Shown: positions 28,504 to 38,056, counted from the first letter of the stretch. The stretch: 64,000 nt of DNA from Actinobacteria bacterium OV450 (GCA_001298555.1 LJCW01000076.1:1-64000); one strand, 5' to 3'. Program-made: numbers and translations. The notes: generated by a model from the sequence alone, not told the origin.

Positions 28504-28992
28504 ATGGCCGGGAAAGGGGATCGGTTCTCCACCTTCTCCACCGCGACCAGGCTCAAGCAGCTCGGCGAGCGGACCGCAGCCCACGTCTACCGCTCGCAGT
28601 CGCGCCGCCAGGTCCGCCGCAGCCGGCTCACCGGCCGGGCCGCGCTCCTGGTGCTCGTCCTCTGTACGCTTGTCGTCGCCCTCGCGTACCCGATGCGCCA
28701 GTACGTTTCCCAGCGGTCGGAGATCGCGGAGCAGCAGCGGGCCGCCGAGGCCGCGAGCCGGCGCCTCGAACGCCTCCGCGACGAAAAGGCCCGCTGGCAG
28801 GACAACGCGTACGCGGAGCAGCAGGCGCGCAAGCACCTGCACTTCGTCCGACCGGGCGAGATCAGCTACATCATGACCGACCCCGGGGCGGGGGCCGCCG
28901 AGCGGCACCGCACCGGAGCGGCCGGATCCGACCGGCCGTGGTACTCGAACGTCTGGGACGGCGTCGACAAGGCCGACCGCCCCGGCGAGTGA
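28504..28992 (+). CDS. divIC: Septum formation initiator (FtsB/DivIC family)
   Basis: The protein has 162 residues with a cytoplasmic N-terminus of about 45, one transmembrane helix (AALLVLVLCTLVVALAYPM), then a coiled coil (SEIAEQQRAAEAASRRLERL) and the extracellular segment typical of FtsB/DivIC. It works with FtsL and FtsQ at the division septum. A GGGGAGG site precedes the ATG. Position after eno and before DUF501/ppx is the conserved actinobacterial order. Confidence 0.92.
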   Translation: MAGKGDRFSTFSTATRLKQLGERTAAHVYRSQSRRQVRRSRLTGRAALLVLVLCTLVVALAYPMRQYVSQRSEIAEQQRAAEAASRRLERLRDEKARWQDNAYAEQQARKHLHFVRPGEISYIMTDPGAGAAERHRTGAAGSDRPWYSNVWDGVDKADRPGE

Positions 28993-29038
28993 CGAGCACC
29001 CGCACCCATCCACGAGAACGAAGAGACTTCCTCCAGGC

Positions 29039-29596
29039 ATGCAGACGCCCCCGCCCCAGACCGACCGGACCGAGCCGACCGACGCGGACATCGACGCGTT
29101 CCAGCAGCAGCTCGGCCGCCCGCCGCGCGGGCTGCGCGCCATCGCCCACCGCTGCCCCTGCGGTCAGCCGGACGTGGTGGAGACCGCCCCGCGGCTTCCC
29201 GACGGCACGCCCTTCCCGACGCTGTACTACCTCACCTGCCCGCGCGCGGCCTCCGCGATCGGCACGCTGGAAGCCAACGGCGTGATGAAGGAGATGCAGG
29301 CCCGGCTCTCCGAGGACCCCGAGCTCGCCGCCGCCTACCAGGCCGCGCACGAGGACTACATCCGGCGCCGCGACGCCATCGAGGTGCTCCAGGGCTTCCC
29401 GAGCGCCGGCGGGATGCCGGACCGGGTGAAGTGCCTGCACGTGCTGGTCGGTCACTCGCTGGCCGCCGGCCCCGGGGTGAACCCGTTCGGCGACGAGGCC
29501 CTGGCGATGCTGCCGCAGTGGTGGGCCAAGGGCGCCTGCGTCACGCCGTGCGCCCCGAAGCCGGAGGCGGCGGAGCAGCAGGAGCCGGACGCGTGA
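29039..29596 (+). CDS. DUF501 protein
   Basis: The protein has 185 residues, is soluble and of unknown function. DUF501 features are FQQQLGRPPRGLRAIAHRCPCGQPDVVET, a CP-containing YYLTCPRA motif, and a conserved VKCLHVLVGHSLAAGPGVNPFGDEAL block. The Cys/His content suggests metal binding. The stop overlaps the ppx start (GTGA). Confidence 0.9.
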   Translation: MQTPPPQTDRTEPTDADIDAFQQQLGRPPRGLRAIAHRCPCGQPDVVETAPRLPDGTPFPTLYYLTCPRAASAIGTLEANGVMKEMQARLSEDPELAAAYQAAHEDYIRRRDAIEVLQGFPSAGGMPDRVKCLHVLVGHSLAAGPGVNPFGDEALAMLPQWWAKGACVTPCAPKPEAAEQQEPDA

Positions 29597-30564
29597 CCCG
29601 CGTCGCCGGCATCGACTGCGGTACGAACTCCATCCGCCTGCTCGTCGCGGACTTCGACCCGGCCACGGGCGAGCTGGTCGAGCTGGACCGGCGGATGACG
29701 ATCGTCCGCCTGGGCCAGGGCGTGGACAAGACGGGGCGGCTGGCCCCGGAGGCGCTGGAGCGGACCTTCGCGGCCTGCCGCGAGTACGCGGCGGTGATCG
29801 AGGAGTTCGGTGCCGAGCGGGTGCGGTTCGTGGCGACCTCGGCCTCCCGCGACGCCGAGAACCGGGACGAGTTCGTCCAGGGCGTCCTCGGGATCCTGGG
29901 CGTCGAGCCCGAGGTGATCTCCGGTGACCAGGAGGCGGAGTTCTCCTTCACCGGCGCCACCCGGGAGCTCGTCGCCCACGACCATCTGGAGCGGCCGTTC
30001 CTGGTGGTGGACATCGGCGGCGGTTCGACCGAGTTCGTGGTCGGCGAGGAGCACGTACGGGCGGCCCGCTCGGTGGACGTGGGCTGCGTCCGGATGACCG
30101 AACGGCACCTGGTCGTGGACGGGGTGGTCACCGACCCGCCGACCGCGGAGCAGATCGCCGCCATACGGGCCGACGTCGAGGCGGCGCTGGACCTGGCCGC
30201 GCAGACGGTCCCGCTGGCCGAGGCGCGCACGCTGGTCGGCCTGGCCGGCTCGGTGACCACGGTCGCGGCGATCGCCCTCGGGCTGCCGGAGTACCTCTCC
30301 TCGGAGATCCACCACGCGCGGATCCCGTACGAGACGGTGCGGGAGATCAGCGAGCGGATGCTGACGGCCACGCACGCCGAACGTGCGGCGATTCCGGTGA
30401 TGCACCCGGGCCGGGTGGACGTGATCGGCGCGGGAGCCCTCGTGCTGCTCGCGATCATGGAGCGGACCGGAGCCGCGGAGGTCGTGGTCTCGGAGCACGA
30501 CATCCTCGACGGAATCGCGATCAAGACCGCGGAAGAGGTCGAGGCGGACCGCCTGCGGTCCTGA
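29593..30564 (+). CDS. ppx: Exopolyphosphatase (Ppx/GppA)
   Basis: The protein has 323 residues with the actin-like ASKHA fold. The phosphate-1 motif is GIDCGTNSIRLLVAD at the start, the phosphate-2 loop VVDIGGGSTEFVVG is near 140, and GLAGSVTT near 220. It removes terminal phosphate from polyphosphate or acts on pppGpp. The short form, about 320 residues, is the actinobacterial Ppx1/Ppx2 type. GTG 29593 overlaps the DUF501 stop by four bases. Confidence 0.95.
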   Translation: MTRVAGIDCGTNSIRLLVADFDPATGELVELDRRMTIVRLGQGVDKTGRLAPEALERTFAACREYAAVIEEFGAERVRFVATSASRDAENRDEFVQGVLGILGVEPEVISGDQEAEFSFTGATRELVAHDHLERPFLVVDIGGGSTEFVVGEEHVRAARSVDVGCVRMTERHLVVDGVVTDPPTAEQIAAIRADVEAALDLAAQTVPLAEARTLVGLAGSVTTVAAIALGLPEYLSSEIHHARIPYETVREISERMLTATHAERAAIPVMHPGRVDVIGAGALVLLAIMERTGAAEVVVSEHDILDGIAIKTAEEVEADRLRS

Positions 30565-30577
30565 GCCCGCCCTGTGA

Positions 30578-30614
30578 ACGGCGGCGTCCCGGTGGGTCAC
30601 GGGGGCGCCGCCGT
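30578..30614 (+). terminator. ppx terminator
   Basis: Thirteen-base arms 30578-30590 and 30602-30614 (one G-U pair) are followed by a T-rich stretch. Confidence 0.85.
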
Positions 30615-30696
30615 CGTGTTTTCCGGCCCGGAGGGGGGCGTGAAGGGCCTTCAGGGGCCCTTACGGGGGTCTTAGGTCCCCTCGGCCACAGAAAGT

Positions 30697-30714
30697 TCGT
30701 GAAGTTCTTCACAA
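30697..30714. promoter_or_regulatory. Rex-operator-like site 1 upstream of ndh
   Basis: TCGTGAA-GTTC-TTCACAA fits the Streptomyces Rex consensus TTGTGAA-n4-TTCACAA with one mismatch. Rex represses respiratory genes when NADH/NAD is low. The rest of the 468-base gap before ndh shows no gene. Confidence 0.7.
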
Positions 30715-30981
30715 GGAAAAGAGGCCTGATGGGCCGCGGGAAGGGCCCTTCGGGGGGTTCCGGGGGTGCGCAGACCCCCTTCATGCGAGTGTTCGTGCGA
30801 TTCGGGGGCGGGCTCCGGTCTCCTCGGTAGGTAACCACCAACCCGGTGGTCTACTCCGGTTGCATGCCCGGAGGCCAGTTCAGAGCAGGTGAACAACGAC
30901 TCCCGTTACACCCTGGTTCCCATTTCGCGCCATGACCTCGGTCACGTGGGCCGCGCAGTGTAGCAGAGGCCTTCCGTCACC

Positions 30982-30999
30982 TTGTGAAGGGGCTCACGA
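30982..30999. promoter_or_regulatory. Rex-operator-like site 2 next to ndh start
   Basis: TTGTGAA-GGGG-CTCACGA has a perfect left half and 5 of 7 on the right. It ends 33 bases before the ndh ATG, in the core-promoter position. Confidence 0.6.
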
Positions 31000-31032
31000 G
31001 CATCACCCCTTGGGGTGCTGGATACTCGTTCC

Positions 31033-32418
31033 ATGAGCACCACGGAGCGTCCCAGGATCCTCGTTGTAGGAGGTGGGTACGTAGGCCTGTACGCAGCCAA
31101 GCGCATCATGAAGAAGATGCGCTACGGCGAGGCGACCGTCACGGTCGTCGACCCGCGCTCGTACATGACCTACCAGCCCTTCCTCCCTGAAGTGGCCGCA
31201 GGCAGCATCTCGCCTCGGCACGTCGTCGTCCCGCTGCGACGCGTGCTGCCCAAGGCAGAGGTTCTCACCGGCCGGGTCACCAGCATCGACCAGGACCGCA
31301 AGGTCGCCGTCGTCACGCCGCTCGTCGGCGAGGCGTACGAGCTGCCTTTCGACTACCTGGTGATCGCGCTCGGCGCCGTCTCCCGCACCTTCCCGATCCC
31401 CGGCCTCGCCGAACAGGGCATCGGCATGAAGGGCGTCGAAGAGGGCATCGGCCTGCGCAACCACGTCCTCGAGCAGCTCGACAAGGCCGAGTCCACGACG
31501 GACGAGAACGTCCGCCGCAAGGCCCTCACCTTCGTCTTCGTCGGCGGCGGCTTCGCCGGTGCGGAGACCATCGGCGAGGTCGAGGACATGGCCCGCGACG
31601 CCGCGAAGTACTACACCACCATCAAGCGCGAGGACATGCGCTTCATCCTGGTGGACGCGGCCGACAAGATCCTCCCCGAGGTCGGGCCCAAGCTCGGCAC
31701 CTGGGGCAAGGAGCACCTCGAGTCGCGCGGCATCGAGATCTACCTCAACACCTCGATGGACTCCTGCGTGGACGGCCACGTGGTGCTGAAGAACGGCCTC
31801 GAGGTCGACTCCGACACCCTCGTGTGGACCGCCGGCGTCAAGCCCAACCCGGTGCTGGCCCGCTACGGCCTGCCGCTGGGCCCGCGCGGCCACGTCGACA
31901 CCGCCCCGACCCTCCAGGTCCAGGGCACCGACTACATCTGGGCCGCGGGCGACAACGCCCAGGTCCCGGACATCGCCGCCCGCAAGGCCGGCGTCGAGAA
32001 CGCCTGGTGCCCGCCGAACGCCCAGCACGCGCTGCGCCAGGCCAAGGTCCTCGGCGACAACGTCATCTCGGGCATGCGGGGCTTCCCGCAGGCCGAGTAC
32101 TCGCACTCCAACAAGGGTGCGGTGGCGGGCCTCGGCCTCCACAAGGGCGTCGCGATGATCGTCATGGGCAAGACGAAGATCAAGCTCAAGGGCCGGCTCG
32201 CCTGGTACATGCACCGTGGCTACCACGGCATGGCCATGCCGACCTGGAACCGCAAGATCCGCGTCTTCGCCGACTGGACCCTCGCCATGTTCCTCAAGCG
32301 CGAGGTCGTCTCCCTCGGTGCGCTGGAGACCCCGCGCGAGGAGTTCTACGAGGCCGCCAAGCCGGCGCCGGCTCCGGCCGCCACGGCAGCCCCGGCCGCC
32401 AAGGCCAAGGCCTCCTGA
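31033..32418 (+). CDS. ndh: Type II NADH dehydrogenase
   Basis: The protein has 461 residues. The FAD-binding GGGYVGLYAAKRI is near 15, the second Rossmann motif FVFVGGGFAGAETIGEVED near 160, and the C-terminal FAD contact IWAAGDNAQVP near 302. It is a single-subunit enzyme passing electrons from NADH to menaquinone without pumping protons. ATG 31033 is chosen over 31015. No ribosome site precedes it, but GATACT at 31021-31026 would start transcription at the ATG. A Pro/Ala tail ends the protein. Rex-like sites upstream suggest redox control. Confidence 0.94.
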   Translation: MSTTERPRILVVGGGYVGLYAAKRIMKKMRYGEATVTVVDPRSYMTYQPFLPEVAAGSISPRHVVVPLRRVLPKAEVLTGRVTSIDQDRKVAVVTPLVGEAYELPFDYLVIALGAVSRTFPIPGLAEQGIGMKGVEEGIGLRNHVLEQLDKAESTTDENVRRKALTFVFVGGGFAGAETIGEVEDMARDAAKYYTTIKREDMRFILVDAADKILPEVGPKLGTWGKEHLESRGIEIYLNTSMDSCVDGHVVLKNGLEVDSDTLVWTAGVKPNPVLARYGLPLGPRGHVDTAPTLQVQGTDYIWAAGDNAQVPDIAARKAGVENAWCPPNAQHALRQAKVLGDNVISGMRGFPQAEYSHSNKGAVAGLGLHKGVAMIVMGKTKIKLKGRLAWYMHRGYHGMAMPTWNRKIRVFADWTLAMFLKREVVSLGALETPREEFYEAAKPAPAPAATAAPAAKAKAS

Positions 32419-32453
32419 CCCGGGTCCCACCGGCAATACCTCCAGCACGTCCC

Positions 32454-32495
32454 CGAAGGGGCCGCCCGCCATCCGTGGTGCGGGCGGCCCCTTCG
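32454..32495 (+). terminator. ndh terminator
   Basis: Perfect 16-bp arms with a 10-base loop. Confidence 0.88.
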
Positions 32496-32573
32496 GCGTG
32501 CCCGCCCGATTGAGCGCAGCCGGAAACGGGTAGGCCGTCGCGTCGGGTCGGATCGTTTCCGGAGGTGCCTACG

Positions 32574-33965
32574 ATGACCGAAGCCGCGCCGCGGCTGGCC
32601 GCTCTTGCCGAGACCCTGCTGGGCGCCCCCCTGCCCGTCCGGATCCGCGCCTGGGACGGCAGTGAGGCCGGGCCGCCCGACGGCCCCACGCTGGTGCTGG
32701 CCAACCGGCGCGCCCTGCGCCGCGTCCTGTGGCGACCGGGAGAACTGGGCCTGGCCCGGGCCTGGGTGGCCGGGGACCTGACCGTGGACGGCGACCTGTT
32801 CGAACTGCTCGACCGCGTGGCCGGCCTGCTCTGGGAGCGGGGACCCGCCGACGTCCCCGAGGCCCCGCAGGCGGTCCGCCGCTCCGGCCTCGGCAAGCTG
32901 GGTGCGCTGCGCCCGCACCTGCCGCGCCTGCCGGAGCGGGCGGGCGGCGCCGCCGGGACGCCCGCGCTGCTGCGCGACCCGGACGCCCGGGCGGCGCTGC
33001 GCGACCTCGTCGCCCTGGCCCGGCCGTGGCCGGCGCCCGCACCACCCCCCGAGGAGGCCCGGCGCCGGGGCGGCCAGACGCACAGCAAGAGCCGCGACCG
33101 GCAGGCGATCAGCCACCACTACGACGTCGGCAACGAGTTCTACGAGCACGTCCTCGGCCCCTCCATGGTGTACTCCTGCGCCTACTGGAGCCCCGGCGCC
33201 ACCCTGGAGGAGGCCCAGCGGGACAAACTCGACCTGGTCTGCCGGAAGCTGGGCCTGCAGCCCGGCGGGCGGCTCCTCGACGTCGGCTGCGGCTGGGGCT
33301 CCATGGCGCTGCACGCGGCCGGGGAGTACGGGGCCCGCGTCACCGGCGTGACGCTCTCGCGCGAGCAGGCCGTGTACGCCCGCAAGCGGGCCGCGGAGGA
33401 GGGGCTGGCCGACCGGGTGGACATCCGGATCCAGGACTACCGGGACGTCAAGGACGGCCCGTACGACGCCATTTCGTCCATCGGGATGGCCGAACACGTC
33501 GGCGCCGAGCGCTACCGCGAATACGCCCGCACCCTGCACGCCCTGCTGGCCCCCGGCGGCCGGCTGCTCAACCACCAGATCGCGCGCCCGCCGGAGCCCG
33601 ACGAAGAGGCCTACCGGGTGGACGAGTTCATCGACGCCTACGTCTTCCCCGACGGCGAACTCTCCCCGCTGGGCACGACCGTGGGCGAGCTGGAGCGGGC
33701 CGGGTTCGAGGTCCGCGACGTGGAGGCGCTGCGCGAGCACTACGGGCTGACCCTGCGCGCCTGGGTGGCGCGGCTGGAGGCGCACTGGGAGGCGGCCGTG
33801 CGGCTGACCTCGCCGGGGCGGGCCCGGGTCTGGCGGCTGTACATGGCGGCGTCGGCGCTGGGCTTCGAGCACGGCCGGCTCGGCGTCAACCAGGTCCTCG
33901 CCGTGAAGCCGGGGCCGGCCGGCCGGTCGGGGCTGCCGCTGCGGCTGCGCGCCTGGGACGCGTGA
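32574..33965 (+). CDS. cfa: Cyclopropane-fatty-acyl-phospholipid synthase family methyltransferase
   Basis: The protein has 463 residues. The N-terminal lipid-binding part is followed by ISHHYDVGNEFYEHVLGPSMVYSCAYW, SAM motif I LLDVGCGWGSMALHAA near 235, and the active-site region SSIGMAEHVGAERY. It adds a methylene from SAM to unsaturated acyl chains of membrane lipids, or makes related methyl-branched acids. ATG 32574 lies 8 bases after GGAGG. Confidence 0.92.
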   Translation: MTEAAPRLAALAETLLGAPLPVRIRAWDGSEAGPPDGPTLVLANRRALRRVLWRPGELGLARAWVAGDLTVDGDLFELLDRVAGLLWERGPADVPEAPQAVRRSGLGKLGALRPHLPRLPERAGGAAGTPALLRDPDARAALRDLVALARPWPAPAPPPEEARRRGGQTHSKSRDRQAISHHYDVGNEFYEHVLGPSMVYSCAYWSPGATLEEAQRDKLDLVCRKLGLQPGGRLLDVGCGWGSMALHAAGEYGARVTGVTLSREQAVYARKRAAEEGLADRVDIRIQDYRDVKDGPYDAISSIGMAEHVGAERYREYARTLHALLAPGGRLLNHQIARPPEPDEEAYRVDEFIDAYVFPDGELSPLGTTVGELERAGFEVRDVEALREHYGLTLRAWVARLEAHWEAAVRLTSPGRARVWRLYMAASALGFEHGRLGVNQVLAVKPGPAGRSGLPLRLRAWDA

Positions 33966-33978
33966 CCCCGTACGAACG

Positions 33979-34014
33979 GGAAGGGCCCCGGGGCGTGTGC
34001 CCCGGGGCCCTTCC
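33979..34014. terminator. Bidirectional terminator
   Basis: A perfect 16-bp stem with a GTGT loop lies between convergent cfa and the ABC permease. Confidence 0.9.
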
Positions 34015-34058
34015 GTGTCCCTGCCGTGGAACCGTGTCCCTGCCGTGAAACGCCGCGC

Positions 34059-36614
34059 CTACTCGGTCTTGATGGCGGTGAGCATGTTCAGCCGGGCGGC
34101 GCTGCGGGCGGGCCACATGGCCGCCAGCACGCCCACCACACCGGCGAGCAGCAGGAAGACGCCGATCCGGTCGTACGGGATGACCAGTGCGTAGCCCGGC
34201 ACCGACTTGGTGAGGGTGGTGCCGACCGCCCAGGCGAGGAAGACGCCGACGACGATGCCGAGGACCGCGCCGAAGAGGGAGATGACCACGGCCTCCAGGC
34301 GGATCATGTTCTTGACCCGGCTCCGGTCGAGGCCGATCGCCCGCAGCATGCCGATCTCCTGCGTCCGCTCGAAGACGGACATCGCCAGCGTGTTGACCAC
34401 GCCGAGCACCGAGATGATCAGGGCCATGCCGAGCAGGCCGTACATGATGTTCAGGGCGGTGTTGATCATGCCGCCCATCTCGTTGCGCATGTCCTGCTTG
34501 GTCGCGATGGACAGCGCCGGGTTGTTGCCGAGGGCGTCGAGGACGGCCTTCTCGCCGGCCTTCGACTCGCCGCCTGCGGTGTTGACGTACACCTCGGGGA
34601 TGTACGGCTCCTCGGAGTGCGCGGAGAGGATCCTGTCGTCGACGACGTACGGGGAGAGCAGGCCCTCCAGGTCCTTGTAGACCGCGCCGACCTTGAGCGA
34701 GCCCTTCTGGCCGTCCTCGTACACGACCTGGAGGGTCGAGCCGACGGACAGCTTCCGGCTCGTCGCGGTCTTCTCCGCGACGGCGACCTCGCCCTTGCCG
34801 AGGCTGCTCAGCGAGCCGCTGACGACCTCGACGTTGAGCATCTCGCCGATGGCGGCCGGGTTGACGCCGGAGGCGGCCCGGAACTCGTCGCCGATCTTCA
34901 GCGAGAACGCCGACTGCGGGGAGACCGCCTTGATGCCCTTGGCCTTGGAGAGGGTCTCGGCGACGCTCTTGTCGAGGCTGCCGCCGCCCATGGCCATGGA
35001 CACCTTGTAGTCGGCCTTGATCTTGTCGGTGCTCATCCGGTCCACGGCCGTGCCCATGGTGATGCCGAGCACCGAGAGGGACGTGACGAGGGTGAGGCCG
35101 ATGGTGAGGGAGGCGGCCGTGACGGCGGTGCGGCGCGGGTTGCGCACGGCGTTCTGCGCGGCGAGCTTGCCCGGGACTCCGAAGACCTTCTCCAGCAGCG
35201 GCCGGACGGCGGCGATGAGCGGCCGGGACAGCAGCGGGAGCAGCACGATCAGGCCGATGAGGAGGAAGAACGCGCCGCCGCCGATGAGGTAGCGGCCGTT
35301 CTCGCCGCCCACGGACACCCCGCCCAGGACCATGACCAGGCCCAGCAGTTCGAGGATGCAGCCGAAGACGTTGCGCAGGAGCAGGGACTTCGAGCTGGCC
35401 GGCAGGTGGGCGCTGCCCATGGCGGCGACCGGGGGGATCCGGCCGGTGCGCCAGGCGGGGAACACCGCGGCCACCATGGTGACCAGCACGCCGATGACGA
35501 CGGCGGCGACGATCGTCGACGGGGCGACGACCAGGTCGCCCGCCGGGATCTTGGCGTCCATCGAGTCCATCAGCGAGCGCATGGCGATCGCGAGGCCGAT
35601 GCCGCAGGCCAGGCCGATGGCGGAGGAGATCGCGCCGACGACCAGGGCCTCGCTCAAGACCGACCGCATGACCTGGCCGCGCTTGGCGCCGACCGCGCGC
35701 AGCAGGGCCAGCTCCTTGGTCCGCTGGGCGACGAGCATGGTGAACGTGTTGTAGATGAGGAAGATGCCGACGAAGAGCGCGATCCCGGCGAAGACGAGCA
35801 GCATGGTGCTCATGCCGCTCATCTGCTTCTTGATGGAGTCGGCCTGCTCCTTGGCGAGTTCGGCGCCGGTCTGGGCCTTGGTGTGCTTGTCGCCGCCGAG
35901 CAGCGGCTTGATGTCGGCCAGCAGCTGGTCGGCGGAGGCGCCGGCCTTGGCGGAGACGGAGAGCTCCTGGTAGTAGCCGGGCTTGAGGTACAGCTTCTGG
36001 GTGGTGGCGGTGTCGAAGAGGACGAGGCTGCCGCCCGCGTTGACCTGGCCGTCGTCGGTGGTGAAGACACCGGCGAGGGTGTACTCCTTCACCGGGCCGT
36101 TGCTGGCGACGCGGACCTTGTCGCCGACCTTGTAGCCGCCCTTGTTCGCCGTCTCCCTGTCGAGCGCGATCTGCTCGGCGCCGGCGGGCCCGTTGCCGTC
36201 GGTGAAGCGGTAGGAGGGGTCCTTGCCGTCGGCCGCGGGGGCGTAGTTGGAGCCGCGGTTGGCCCAGCCGGTGCCGATCAGCTTGCCGTTCTCGTCGCCG
36301 ACGCCGGCGAAACCGGAGATCCGGCCGGAGACGGTGTCGACGCCCTTGACGGTCTTGACCTTGTCGAGGGTCTGCTGGCTGATGCCGGGCTCGCCCTCCT
36401 TCTGACCGTCGTCGCCCCGGCCCTGGCCGTACGAGGTCACGGAGACGGCGACGTGGTCGTAGCTCTTGGCGGACTGGCCGGAGAGGGCCTTGCCGAGGGT
36501 GTCGGTGAAGACGAGGGTGCCGGAGACGAAGGCGACGCCGAGCGTGACGGCGAGCACCGTCATCAGCAGCCTGGCCTTGTGCGCGAGGACGTTGCGCAGG
36601 GCGGTACGGAACAT
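34059..36614 (-). CDS. FtsX/MacB-type ABC transporter permease (second set)
   Basis: The protein has 851 residues with the same layout as the permease at 8201. There is one N-terminal helix, an extracellular MacB-like core, an FtsX block with VAQRTKELALLRAVGAKRGQ, two middle helices, a second extracellular domain, and a terminal FtsX block with FERTQEIGMLRAIGLDRSRV. The extracellular parts differ more than the membrane blocks, which suggests a different substrate. It lies 61 bases downstream of its ATPase gene. Confidence 0.93.
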   Translation of the reverse strand: MFRTALRNVLAHKARLLMTVLAVTLGVAFVSGTLVFTDTLGKALSGQSAKSYDHVAVSVTSYGQGRGDDGQKEGEPGISQQTLDKVKTVKGVDTVSGRISGFAGVGDENGKLIGTGWANRGSNYAPAADGKDPSYRFTDGNGPAGAEQIALDRETANKGGYKVGDKVRVASNGPVKEYTLAGVFTTDDGQVNAGGSLVLFDTATTQKLYLKPGYYQELSVSAKAGASADQLLADIKPLLGGDKHTKAQTGAELAKEQADSIKKQMSGMSTMLLVFAGIALFVGIFLIYNTFTMLVAQRTKELALLRAVGAKRGQVMRSVLSEALVVGAISSAIGLACGIGLAIAMRSLMDSMDAKIPAGDLVVAPSTIVAAVVIGVLVTMVAAVFPAWRTGRIPPVAAMGSAHLPASSKSLLLRNVFGCILELLGLVMVLGGVSVGGENGRYLIGGGAFFLLIGLIVLLPLLSRPLIAAVRPLLEKVFGVPGKLAAQNAVRNPRRTAVTAASLTIGLTLVTSLSVLGITMGTAVDRMSTDKIKADYKVSMAMGGGSLDKSVAETLSKAKGIKAVSPQSAFSLKIGDEFRAASGVNPAAIGEMLNVEVVSGSLSSLGKGEVAVAEKTATSRKLSVGSTLQVVYEDGQKGSLKVGAVYKDLEGLLSPYVVDDRILSAHSEEPYIPEVYVNTAGGESKAGEKAVLDALGNNPALSIATKQDMRNEMGGMINTALNIMYGLLGMALIISVLGVVNTLAMSVFERTQEIGMLRAIGLDRSRVKNMIRLEAVVISLFGAVLGIVVGVFLAWAVGTTLTKSVPGYALVIPYDRIGVFLLLAGVVGVLAAMWPARSAARLNMLTAIKTE

Positions 36615-36675
36615 GGTGGAGGAGTCCAGGATGTCGAGGGGGTCAGCGGGGCCGGGGGAGGGTCGGTTCGGTCCC

Positions 36676-37449
36676 TCAGCTGGTGCGGCCCTTGGCGTCG
36701 AAGGCCTTCATGCGGTCGAGCACCCCGTCGGCGGTGGGGCTGAGCATCTCGTCGACGATGCGGCCGTCGGCGAGGAAGATGACGCGGTCCGCGTAGGAGG
36801 CGGCCACCGGGTCGTGGGTGACCATGACGACGGTCTGGCCGAGCTCGCGGACGGAGTTGCGCAGGAAGCCGAGGACCTCGGCGCCGGAGCGGGAGTCCAG
36901 GTTTCCGGTGGGCTCGTCACCGAAGATGATCTCGGGGCGGGAGGCCAGGGCGCGGGCCACGGCCACGCGCTGCTGCTGGCCGCCGGAGAGCTGGGTGGGG
37001 CGGTGTGAGAGGCGGCCGGAGAGCCCGACCATGTCGACCACCGTGTTCAGCCACTGCTGGTCGGGCTTGCGGCCCGCGATGTCCATCGGCAGGGTGATGT
37101 TCTCCAGCGCCGTCAGGGTCGGCAGCAGGTTGAACGCCTGGAAGATGAAGCCGATCTTGTCGCGGCGCAGCTGGGTCAGCTGCTTGTCCTTGAGGCTGCC
37201 GAGCTCGGTCTCGCCGATGCGCACGGAGCCCGCGGAGAAGGTGTCCAGGCCGGCCACGCAGTGCATCAGGGTGGACTTGCCGGAGCCCGAGGGGCCCATG
37301 ATCGCGGTGAACTGGCCCTGGCCGAAGTCCACGGAGACGTTGTCCAGGGCGACCACCTGGGTCTCGCCCTGGCCGTACACCTTGGAGAGGCCGGTGGCCC
37401 GGGCGGCCACGGCCTGGGTGGTGTGCGGGGCGTAGTTCATGGTGGTCAC
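36676..37449 (-). CDS. ABC transporter ATP-binding protein (second set)
   Basis: The protein has 257 residues. Walker A is GPSGSGKSTLMH, followed by the Q-loop QAFNLLPTLTALEN, LSGGQQQRVAVARAL, FGDEPTGNLDS and VTHD. Most of the protein is identical in these blocks and beyond to the ATPase at 7416, ending in the same FDA-x-GRTS tail. GTG 37449 follows GAGGAG by 8 bases; ATG 37440 is the alternative. The frame upstream to 37791 has no ribosome site. Confidence 0.93.
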   Translation of the reverse strand: MTTMNYAPHTTQAVAARATGLSKVYGQGETQVVALDNVSVDFGQGQFTAIMGPSGSGKSTLMHCVAGLDTFSAGSVRIGETELGSLKDKQLTQLRRDKIGFIFQAFNLLPTLTALENITLPMDIAGRKPDQQWLNTVVDMVGLSGRLSHRPTQLSGGQQQRVAVARALASRPEIIFGDEPTGNLDSRSGAEVLGFLRNSVRELGQTVVMVTHDPVAASYADRVIFLADGRIVDEMLSPTADGVLDRMKAFDAKGRTS

Positions 37450-37901
37450 GGGAGCGGCTCCTCGGGCTGCGGACCTCGTGCGGTCTGCTGATCGGCGGGA
37501 CCTTTCCATCGTCGCCCGGCCCGCGCGGCCGGGGATCAGCCGCGGTGCCCGTTCCCAGGCCCACTGGAGTCTGATCGCGGGGCGGGCCGCCTCCTCCTCT
37601 GGTATGACGGCGGGCCCGGCGGTGCTCGGGGACGCCCCGGCGGCGGACCGGACGGCCGGGGGGTGGCCCGGGGTGGCGGGAGGGTGGCGGGAGGGTGGCG
37701 CGAGCCATCGAAATCCCGTCAATCCCGCATCGGGGGTGATCGCCGCCCGTAACGGGCCCACCGTGTGTTCTCGGGCCTGACGGCCCCTCAAGCGCCAATA
37801 AAATCAGACAACATCGGATAGACGACCCACTGGCGGCCGGGATGATCCGGATAGGCTCGGGCGCAGCGTTCAGTGCTTATGTACGGGAGCCGCTACGCCC
37901 T
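37450..37901. other. Intergenic region between ABC operon and bldA
   Basis: These 452 bases hold the promoter of the leftward ABC operon and of bldA. A short GGTGGCGGGAG direct repeat lies near 37672-37697. The last 150 bases are relatively AT-rich. I see no gene. Confidence 0.5.
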
Positions 37902-37981
37902 GCCCGGATGGTGGAATGCAGACACGGCGAGCTTAAACCTCGCTGGCTTAGGCCGTGCCGGTTCGAGTCCGGCTCCGGGCA
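37902..37981 (+). tRNA. bldA: tRNA-Leu (anticodon TAA), bldA
   Basis: The acceptor GCCCGGA pairs with TCCGGGC, and the discriminator is A. The anticodon stem GCGAG/CTCGC closes the loop CTTAAAC, giving anticodon TAA. A long variable arm (TGGCTTAGGCC) and T-arm GGTTCGAGTCC follow. CCA is not encoded. This is the only tRNA reading UUA in Streptomyces. It controls development and antibiotic regulators whose genes carry TTA codons. Confidence 0.97.
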
Positions 37982-38016
37982 CGACAACGCTCTGTCCACA
38001 CCGCGCGACACACGAA

Positions 38017-38056
38017 CGGCGGGGGCGCCCCGAAGGCGCCCCCGCCGTCGCGTTTT
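38017..38056 (+). terminator. bldA terminator
   Basis: Perfect 13-bp arms 38017-38029 and 38035-38047 are followed by a CGCGTTTT run. Confidence 0.88.
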
